A stretch of DNA of 11,518 nt from Deltaproteobacteria bacterium. Its GTDB lineage: Bacteria > Myxococcota > UBA796 > SXON01. The DNA is taken from contig CANKNP010000158.1 in assembly GCA_947483545.1 (NCBI GenBank), positions 1 to 11,518 on the forward strand, written 5' to 3'. Position 1 is the first letter of the stretch; each line of letters begins with the position of its first letter. The notes under the pieces were generated by a model. The model was not told where the DNA came from. It searched no databases and was given only the letters and a program-made list of their open reading frames with translations. Shown one piece after another: positions 6,619-11,518 of this stretch. The position numbers were made by a program, and so were the translations under genes.

Positions 6619-8244
6619 CTATCGCGCGGCGGTACCTTCCGACAAGCGATCAAGGCCCGCAGCGGCCCAGAACTGCCCCTCGCAGCGGGTCACATCCTCC
6701 GCGGTGAGCGAGGAGGCCCGCGGCTGCCGCATCAGCCGATCTCCCGCGAAGCCGACATCCGGCTGAAAGCACTCGACGTAGCCCTCGGGGGGTTGTCGCT
6801 GATGCGCCATGCGGTCGCCCGGCCGCAGATTGGGGTTCCGCGCGACGACGGCGTCAACGAGCCCGCATGGGTCGATCACGGCGACGGTGGGCAACGTCCA
6901 GCCGGCGATGCCGATGCTGATGGCGGAGAACACCGGGATGTTGTCGGGGTCGAGGGAAGGCTCGCCCCGCCTTGGCCCGAACACGCTGCGCGTGCCCAGC
7001 GCAAAGGCCTTGTGCTCCTGGTGTCGAACCCCGATGTAGTGTGGGATCAACCACGCTTGCAGCTCGTCCCAGGGCCCGGCGAGCGTCGAGAGGGGTGCAG
7101 GGAGCAGCGGAGCGACGGGGACGACGATCTCGTGCACCTGACCGGTCGGCCCCGGCCCCTGGGTCGCGGCGAAGTGCGCCCAAGGGATCGGCAAGGAGAG
7201 CGCCAGTTGGGTGGCGAGCGCGGGGACCGCCCCGCGGGATCGCCACAACAGCCCGAGGAGCAGGAGCCACCCAAGCGGGATCAGGTGCGCGTAGATGCGG
7301 AACTCGAAGTGGTCGCCTCCGACCCAGAAGGTGTACCAGGCGAAGTGCGCCAGGAACGCCAAGCCCACCACGATGTGTGCACGGCCGATGCGTGCCTCCC
7401 GCACCGCGGCGAGCCCCAGGGTGGCGACAAGCACGGGAGCGAGCCACCACGCATATTCGAGGACAAAAGCGGCGAGATAGCGAATGCCGGCCTCCGGCCA
7501 CGCCGCCGTGACCTTGGCGAAGGCGGTGTTGGGCACCCACTGACCGTACACCTCGTGCCGCCACAAGAGGTGTGCCGGCACGAGGAGGAGCGGAAGCAGC
7601 GTGCGCCACGCCCCCGCACCGCCGACCACCCCTACCGCAGTGGCTCCTGCGAAGAGAATCCCATCTGGCCGGGTCAGACACAGCAGCATCGCCCACACCC
7701 CCACGCTTCGACGCGCGGTCCACATCGCGTCTGCCCAACCAAGCAGGAGGAAGGTCCACAGCGGGGTCTCCAGCCCCGAGCTGGTCCAGGCCAGGAAGGT
7801 CCGATTGGTCAAGGTCCCGCCCAGCACAAGCCCGAGGAGCATCGCCCGCCGCGCAGGGCTCGCCTCCCCCCCGAGGACTCGCAACGCCCAGCGCGCCGTG
7901 AGCAGGAGCGAGCCCGTGGAGAACAACAGGCCCAGCCAATCGGCGGTGCGGGTGGGATCCAGGCCTGTGAGCGCCCAAGCGGCCCACAGGATCAAGACCC
8001 ACAGCAGGCTGGTGTACCCCTCCACGGGCTGAAAAGGGGGGAGGTTCCAGACCAGCCCGAAGCCGGCGCGGGCGTTCGCCACGTAGCGAAAATCGATGAA
8101 GGCATCATCGCAGAGGAAGCGGAAGGCTTGCCAGCCGACCACGAGTCCGAGCAGCCCGAGCAGCACAACGACACGGGAGGGGTCGGCGCGCGGCGAAACT
8201 TCAGCGGGGCCAGCACGAGCGCTACGCAAACAGGACTGCCACAA
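6619..8244 (-). CDS. Polytopic GT-C glycosyltransferase, AftB-like
   Basis: An integral-membrane glycosyltransferase (about 541 residues) using a polyprenyl-phosphate sugar donor on the periplasmic side. Family marks in this numbering are the loop-1 acidic motif CDDAFIDFRY (45-54) with probable catalytic Asp46/47, VEGYTSLLW (74-82), TSSGLETPLW (154-163), LTRPDG (190-195), YGQWVPNTAFAKV (233-245), WVGGDHFEFR (307-316) and a C-terminal periplasmic part with VIDPCGLVDAVVARNP. About ten hydrophobic segments are visible. These motifs match mycobacterial arabinofuranosyltransferase AftB and its many uncharacterised bacterial relatives; the sugar and acceptor here are unknown. The start is uncertain: TTG at 8244 gives basic residues before TM1, GTG at 8166 would begin inside TM1, and the upstream TTG at 8421 adds a tail with poor coding character across an inverted repeat. 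Confidence 0.85.
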   Translation of the reverse strand: MWQSCLRSARAGPAEVSPRADPSRVVVLLGLLGLVVGWQAFRFLCDDAFIDFRYVANARAGFGLVWNLPPFQPVEGYTSLLWVLILWAAWALTGLDPTRTADWLGLLFSTGSLLLTARWALRVLGGEASPARRAMLLGLVLGGTLTNRTFLAWTSSGLETPLWTFLLLGWADAMWTARRSVGVWAMLLCLTRPDGILFAGATAVGVVGGAGAWRTLLPLLLVPAHLLWRHEVYGQWVPNTAFAKVTAAWPEAGIRYLAAFVLEYAWWLAPVLVATLGLAAVREARIGRAHIVVGLAFLAHFAWYTFWVGGDHFEFRIYAHLIPLGWLLLLGLLWRSRGAVPALATQLALSLPIPWAHFAATQGPGPTGQVHEIVVPVAPLLPAPLSTLAGPWDELQAWLIPHYIGVRHQEHKAFALGTRSVFGPRRGEPSLDPDNIPVFSAISIGIAGWTLPTVAVIDPCGLVDAVVARNPNLRPGDRMAHQRQPPEGYVECFQPDVGFAGDRLMRQPRASSLTAEDVTRCEGQFWAAAGLDRLSEGTAAR

Positions 8245-8287
8245 GTCCCTGGAAGGACGTGACTCGGAGCCGGGCTGGCCCCGAACC

Positions 8288-8361
8288 GCACCGTTCCAGG
8301 TGGAAGGCGGCGGGCCCGGCGTCTTCGACGGACCGTCGCATTCCACCGGTAGGAACGGTGC
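8288..8361 (-). other. Long imperfect inverted repeat in the glycosyltransferase leader
   Basis: GCACCGTTCC (8288-8297) pairs exactly with GGAACGGTGC (8352-8361). Just inside, GGTGGAA (8299-8305) pairs exactly with TTCCACC (8341-8347), separated by a 1-base against 4-base internal loop. The 35-base centre holds another perfect palindrome, CGACGG-A-CCGTCG (8326-8338). The stem has 17 perfect pairs, long for chance. It sits between the small gene ending at 8418 and the probable start at 8244, so it would lie in the leader or spacer of the glycosyltransferase mRNA. No T-run follows on either strand, so a plain terminator is unlikely. Strand is assigned from the flanking genes. Confidence 0.6.
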
Positions 8362-8417
8362 AAAGAGACCGCCGATCCGCGCGCGAGGTTTGCCGAGCGC
8401 GCGGCTCGGCGGCGGGC

Positions 8418-8792
8418 TCAAGATTGCCGGGCACGATCGTCCGGCACGCTCATGCCCTTCTCAGCATTTGTGAGCTTCCGAAGGTTGAAGCTGGCGCGAA
8501 CCTCCAACGAGTAGTCGGTCATGACCTCGCGCAGACCCAACTCTTCCAGGTAGGCGCGCACCTCTCGGGCGATGGCGCGAACGACCTCGGTCTTGGCCTT
8601 GTCGCCGCCCTCCAAGACGGCGCCGACGACCTCGCGCGCGGACACCCGCTCCTGACCCATGAGGCGGCGGCCGAGCTTGCGAAACCGTCCACCGGGGCCA
8701 TCGTGCCGATCGGCATCCGACCCATGCTTCGGCTCCTCGGCGTGGGGGTCGGCGGGGTCAGCGGGGTCAGCGGGGTCGTGGGGGTCAGACAT
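8418..8792 (-). CDS. Small conserved-looking charged helical protein
   Basis: A 124-residue soluble protein with no signal peptide. Residues 1-18 are a low-complexity Asp-Pro-Ala/His repeat encoded by a 9-bp tandem repeat, followed by a charged linker to about residue 35. The core (about 36-107) is helical and charged: FRKLGRRLMGQ, SAREVVGAVLEGGDKAKTEVV, REVRAYLEELGLREVMTDYSLEVRASFNL. I recall similar small proteins in delta-proteobacterial and myxobacterial genomes with an EVR-Y-E-L then YSLEV-ASF-L pattern, but no function is known to me; the helical core distantly recalls phasin-like proteins. The ATG at 8792 starts the DPA tract. It diverges from the VWA lipoprotein gene with 93 bp between them and precedes the glycosyltransferase on the same strand. 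Confidence 0.75.
   Translation of the reverse strand: MSDPHDPADPADPADPHAEEPKHGSDADRHDGPGGRFRKLGRRLMGQERVSAREVVGAVLEGGDKAKTEVVRAIAREVRAYLEELGLREVMTDYSLEVRASFNLRKLTNAEKGMSVPDDRARQS
8743..8787. repeat. 9-bp tandem repeat, five units
   Basis: Five adjoining units of the form GCGGGGTCA (plus strand) with variants TGGGGGTCG and TGGGGGTCA. Units begin at 8743, 8752, 8761, 8770 and 8779. Read on the minus strand they encode the Asp-Pro-Ala/His repeats at the N-terminus of the small protein. Because the unit is a multiple of three, copy-number change by slippage would alter protein length without breaking the frame. Confidence 0.85.
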
Positions 8793-8885
8793 CGGTGGGC
8801 CATCCACGGAACGGAGTAACCGACGCGATCCGTCCGATCCCGCGATACGATGAGACGTCAAGCCTTCGCCAGCACCGGAGATCCC

Positions 8886-10469
8886 ATGCGCGTCACCTTC
8901 TGGATGTTCCTCCCCCTGACCTTGTTCGGGTGCTCGTCCGCCAAAATCCAGATCGGCGGAGAGGAGATCCCCACGGGCGGGCCGATCCTCACGCTCGGGG
9001 CGACGCTCCTTGATTTTGGCTCCGTGGCCGCCGGGATGGGCGGGTCGGCCAAGGTGTTGGACATCTCGAACACCGGCGACGAGACCCTCCAAATCCTGGG
9101 CTTCTCGGTCGATGACCCCACCGCCCCCTTCGCGATCACCGATGTCGGGGATACCGACCTCGATCCTGGCGAGTCCACCGGTGTCGTCTTGAGCTTCACC
9201 CCTTCGGACCCCGGCAGCTTCGGAGCGAACCTCCTCATCTCCTCGACAGACCCCGCCGGTGTCGGGGAGGTCGTGCTCGTCGGCGAGTCCGCGGACGGCG
9301 GCGTCGCCCTGAGCCCCGCCTCCTACGACTTCGGCACGCTCTCCCTGGACTGCACGGCGACCGTAGACGTGGCGGTCACCAACGTCGGCGGCAGCAGCAT
9401 CACCGTGGACGCGGTCCGCATGGACGAGGCGAACGGCGAGCTCACGGTCAGCAGTGACGCATTGCCCTTCACCCTCGCGGCTGCGGAGTCTCGCTTCGTG
9501 AACGTGAGCTACACCCCCACGCTTCAGCACGTCGTGTTCGGGACCCTCTCGGTCGAGACCTCCAGCTCCACCACGCCGACGGTGAGCGGGACCTATTTCG
9601 GCGCGGCCCAAGCCTCCCCCACCGCGCTGGACACCTTCTCGACGCCGGACGGGGTGGTGGACTTCGTCGTGTTCATCGACAAGTCCACGTCGATGCAGCA
9701 AGACGGCTACGTCAGCCGCTTCCGGTCCAACATGACATCGTTGTTCGACGCCCTGGTCGACGCCGGCACCGATTTCCAGCTTGCGTTGGTCACCGATGAC
9801 GATGGATGCGTGAACGGGAACGTCAATTACATCACCCAAGACACGCCGCGAACGCAGGCAATGTCTACGCTCTCGGTGATGTTCGACTCGACCTACTACG
9901 GGGGCGAGCTGGCCGAGCAGGGGCTGACCGCGCTCTACGAGGCCACGAACCCCGACGCGACGGGCGACGCCGGCTGCAACCGGGGCCTGGTGCGCTCCGA
10001 TGGCGGGCTGACCCTCCTGGGCATCTCCGACGAGGATGAGCAGTCGGCGGGGGACCCCTCCTCTTGGGTCGCCTCGTTCACCGCGCTCAAGTCCGACCCC
10101 TCCCGCGTCCACATCAGCGCCATCGGCGGCGACCTGCCCGATGGGTGTGAGAACGCCGCGGCGGCGGTCACCTGGTCCACTGTCTCCCAGCTCACGTCGG
10201 GCGACTTGTACTCGATCTGCGCGGACGGCGAACAGTGGGCCGAGAACCTGACCGCCCTCGCTCACAAGGGCGCTGGCCTGGCGTCGAGCTATGCGCTGAC
10301 CTCCGAGCCCGATGTGGGCTCCATCGCCGTCACCATCGACGGGCAGGCTTCGTTCGATTGGACCTACGACAGCGCCACCCGCAGCGTGGTGTTCACATCC
10401 GGCGCCGGCCTCACGTGGAACCAGGACATCGACATCGCCTACGACATCGCGCAGAGCTGCGCCGGGTAG
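8886..10469 (+). CDS. VWA-domain lipoprotein with two anchor-D-type domains
   Basis: A 527-residue surface lipoprotein. The signal peptide ends in lipobox LFGC (Cys16). Residues about 33-134 and 139-238 are two Ig-like ASPM/SPD-2/Hydin or choice-of-anchor-D repeats, recognisable by LDFGSVAAG / YDFGTLSLD, then ISNTGDETL / VTNVGGSSI, and LSFTPSDPG / VSYTPTLQH. A von Willebrand factor A domain follows (about 258-465) with the metal-ion-dependent adhesion motif DKSTS (Asp265, Ser267, Ser269) after VDFVVFI. Several Cys residues (308, 364, 421, 445) suggest disulfides. The C-terminal 55 residues form another strand-rich piece ending QSCAG. The likely role is adhesion or protein binding at the cell surface; the ligand is unknown. 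The ATG at 8886 is chosen over 8850 because GGAG (8877-8880) precedes it and the lipobox then sits correctly. Confidence 0.9.
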   Translation: MRVTFWMFLPLTLFGCSSAKIQIGGEEIPTGGPILTLGATLLDFGSVAAGMGGSAKVLDISNTGDETLQILGFSVDDPTAPFAITDVGDTDLDPGESTGVVLSFTPSDPGSFGANLLISSTDPAGVGEVVLVGESADGGVALSPASYDFGTLSLDCTATVDVAVTNVGGSSITVDAVRMDEANGELTVSSDALPFTLAAAESRFVNVSYTPTLQHVVFGTLSVETSSSTTPTVSGTYFGAAQASPTALDTFSTPDGVVDFVVFIDKSTSMQQDGYVSRFRSNMTSLFDALVDAGTDFQLALVTDDDGCVNGNVNYITQDTPRTQAMSTLSVMFDSTYYGGELAEQGLTALYEATNPDATGDAGCNRGLVRSDGGLTLLGISDEDEQSAGDPSSWVASFTALKSDPSRVHISAIGGDLPDGCENAAAAVTWSTVSQLTSGDLYSICADGEQWAENLTALAHKGAGLASSYALTSEPDVGSIAVTIDGQASFDWTYDSATRSVVFTSGAGLTWNQDIDIAYDIAQSCAG

Positions 10470-10488
10470 CCCTGCACGGGCGTTTCTT
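10469..10488 (+). terminator. Possible weak terminator after the VWA gene
   Basis: GCCC (10469-10472), five-base loop, GGGC (10478-10481), then GTTTCTT. The stem is only four G-C pairs and the T-tract is broken, so termination would be partial. It sits directly at the stop codon of the VWA gene and before apaG. Confidence 0.3.
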
Positions 10489-10501
10489 GATACTGCACCC
10501 C

Positions 10502-10508
10502 GGAGAGG
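10502..10508 (+). promoter_or_regulatory. Ribosome binding site deciding the apaG TTG start
   Basis: GGAGAGG is a near-perfect Shine-Dalgarno sequence 7 bp before TTG at 10516. No ATG or GTG in frame gives an ApaG of normal length, so this site supports the TTG start. Confidence 0.75.
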
Positions 10509-10515
10509 CCCGCAC

Positions 10516-10899
10516 TTGTCCACCGCCACCACCCGCGGCATCCGTGTCGATGTCGCACCCGAGTTCCTGCCTGGGCACTCGGATCCGAAGAACAATCATT
10601 GGATGTTCGCCTACGATGTGACCATCCAGAACGAAGGGGCCGATCGCGTCCAGTTGATCAGTCGGCATTGGACGATCACCGACGCCTCCGGCCGCGTGGA
10701 AGAGGTCCGGGGTCCCGGCGTGGTGGGGGAGCAGCCGGTGCTGGAGCCGGGCGCCAAGTTCAGCTACCGCAGCGGTTGCCCGCTCTCGACCCCGATGGGG
10801 ACGATGCACGGCACCTACCAGATGGTGACCGCCCGCGGGGAGCGCTTCGACGCCGAGATCGCCCCGTTCACGCTCGTCGAGCCCTACGCCCTCAACTGA
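10516..10899 (+). CDS. apaG: ApaG family protein
   Basis: A 127-residue single-domain protein, full length for ApaG. It has a fibronectin-type-III-like beta sandwich and the diagnostic segments FAYDVTIQNEG (residues 34-44), VQLISRHWTITDASGRVEEV (48-67), GPGVVGEQPVLEPG (69-82), YRSGCPLSTPMGTMHGTYQM (87-106) and the IAPFTL ending. ApaG was linked to Co(II) resistance and Mg(II) efflux in Salmonella (CorD) and is related to the ApaG domain of F-box proteins; its biochemical activity is not settled. The start is TTG with a strong ribosome binding site. The stop is 15 bp before the E1 alpha gene, so the two are probably cotranscribed, an arrangement without an obvious functional reason. Confidence 0.95.
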   Translation: MSTATTRGIRVDVAPEFLPGHSDPKNNHWMFAYDVTIQNEGADRVQLISRHWTITDASGRVEEVRGPGVVGEQPVLEPGAKFSYRSGCPLSTPMGTMHGTYQMVTARGERFDAEIAPFTLVEPYALN

Positions 10900-10914
10900 C
10901 CGAGGAGCCCCGAG

Positions 10915-11518
10915 ATGGTCCAAGACACCCGCCCCGCCGACCCCACCGCCATGCTGCTGCCCCCTGGCACACCGCTCGCTCCCTGCACACAGGCCGAGCT
11001 GACCCACCTGTTCCGGGAGATGGTGCTCATCCGCCGTGTGGAGGAGCTGGCTGCCAAAGCCTACACGCAGCGTAAGATCCTGGGCTTCTGCCACCTGTAC
11101 ATCGGTCAGGAGTCCGTCGCCGTTGGCTGCGCTGCCGCGTGTCGGCCTGAGGACCACTGGATCACCGCGTATCGAGAGCACGGTCAGGCGATGGCCAAGG
11201 GCGTGTCCGCGAGGGCGGTGATGGCCGAGCTGTTCGGCAAGGCGACGGGGTGCACCGCGGGCCTGGGGGGGTCGATGCACCTGTTCGACGCGAAGGTCAA
11301 CTTCATGGGCGGGTACGGGATCGTCGGGGCGCAGATGCCGCTGGCCGTGGGGGTCGCCTGGGCGCTGAAGCAGCGGAAGACGGGGGGCGTGGCGGTCGTG
11401 TTCTTCGGCGACGGGGCGGCCAACCAGGGGGCGTTCTTGGAGGCGATGTGCCTCGCGCAGCTTTACAAGCTGGCCATCGTGTTCCTGTGCGAGAACAACT
11501 ACTACGCGATGGGGACGA
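10915..11518 (+). CDS. pdhA: Pyruvate dehydrogenase E1 component, alpha subunit (N-terminal part)
   Basis: First 201 residues of a thiamine-diphosphate-dependent 2-oxoacid dehydrogenase E1 alpha subunit; the gene runs off the right end. It decarboxylates pyruvate and passes the acetyl group to the lipoyl domain of E2. Visible marks are MVLIRRVEE (36-44), HLYIGQESVAVG (60-71), YREHG (86-90), FGKATGCTAGLGGSMHLFD (107-125) and the thiamine diphosphate/Mg motif GDGAANQG (165-172) with the closing ENN (193-195). The residue pattern fits PdhA better than branched-chain E1 alpha, though the missing half and the E1 beta neighbour would decide. The ATG at 10915 is preceded by GAGGAG (10902-10907) with 7-bp spacing. 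Confidence 0.93.
   Translation, partial: MVQDTRPADPTAMLLPPGTPLAPCTQAELTHLFREMVLIRRVEELAAKAYTQRKILGFCHLYIGQESVAVGCAAACRPEDHWITAYREHGQAMAKGVSARAVMAELFGKATGCTAGLGGSMHLFDAKVNFMGGYGIVGAQMPLAVGVAWALKQRKTGGVAVVFFGDGAANQGAFLEAMCLAQLYKLAIVFLCENNYYAMGT

Noticed and set aside
5890..8262. 790-residue plus-strand open frame
   Set aside because: Antisense of the transporter and glycosyltransferase genes; Arg/Glu/His/Pro-rich composition typical of GC-rich shadow frames.
8288..8361. Reading the inverted repeat as a small transposable element
   Set aside because: The sequences flanking the two arms show no target-site duplication, and the arms are interrupted and nested like an RNA stem.
8418..10595. Very long minus-strand open frame spanning the VWA gene
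   Set aside because: Only the last 124 residues look like protein. The rest is the antisense of the VWA lipoprotein, rich in Gly, Arg and Asp with no domain.
1..11518. CRISPR array, tRNA genes, insertion sequences, phage or toxin-antitoxin genes
   Set aside because: I looked for regularly spaced repeats, cloverleaf-like sequences, transposase motifs and small paired genes and saw none.

Overview
The window is a GC-rich stretch of a Gram-negative bacterial chromosome with twelve protein genes, two of them cut by the window ends. I see no tRNA, rRNA, CRISPR array, transposase or phage gene. Several features suggest an uncultured member of the Myxococcota or a related delta-proteobacterial lineage: acidic lipoproteins with thrombospondin type-3 repeats, a CotH-kinase lipoprotein, a VWA lipoprotein with anchor-D-type domains, an outer-membrane barrel protein, and frequent GTG/TTG starts. 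This is an inference from gene content, not from a marker gene.

Left block (1-1747, minus strand): the N-terminal part of a biotin carboxylase (cut at base 1), preceded 22 bp upstream by a CotH-kinase-family lipoprotein. Divergent from it, on the plus strand, is a cytosolic GAF/PAS-like signalling protein (1802-2884). Its C-terminus ends like a histidine-kinase ATPase domain but lacks the usual catalytic boxes.

Central block (2979-5505, plus strand): a tight three-gene unit. It encodes a lipoprotein joining calcium-type DxDxDG repeats to a thioredoxin fold with a CYYC site, a FadL/PorV-like outer-membrane barrel protein, and a small soluble protein made of two copies of one domain. Spacings are 15 bp and 4 bp. 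This is the most promising candidate for an undescribed envelope module.

Between convergent genes, 5506-5706 holds a compact set of direct repeats and hairpins that looks like an extragenic palindromic element.

Minus-strand block (8792 down to 5707): a small conserved-looking charged protein with a DPA-repeat N-terminus, then a leader of about 170 bp with a strong long inverted repeat, then a polytopic GT-C glycosyltransferase of the AftB-like kind, then an SLC30A9-like cation diffusion facilitator whose TM5 metal-site aspartate position is asparagine.

Right block (8886-11518, plus strand): a VWA/anchor-D lipoprotein, then apaG (TTG start with a good ribosome binding site), then the start of the pyruvate dehydrogenase E1 alpha gene, 15 bp downstream of apaG. 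Central metabolism (biotin carboxylase, E1 alpha) thus lies at both edges, with surface and envelope functions in the middle. Every gene longer than 300 bp has been accounted for, and no gene-free stretch exceeds about 300 bases.
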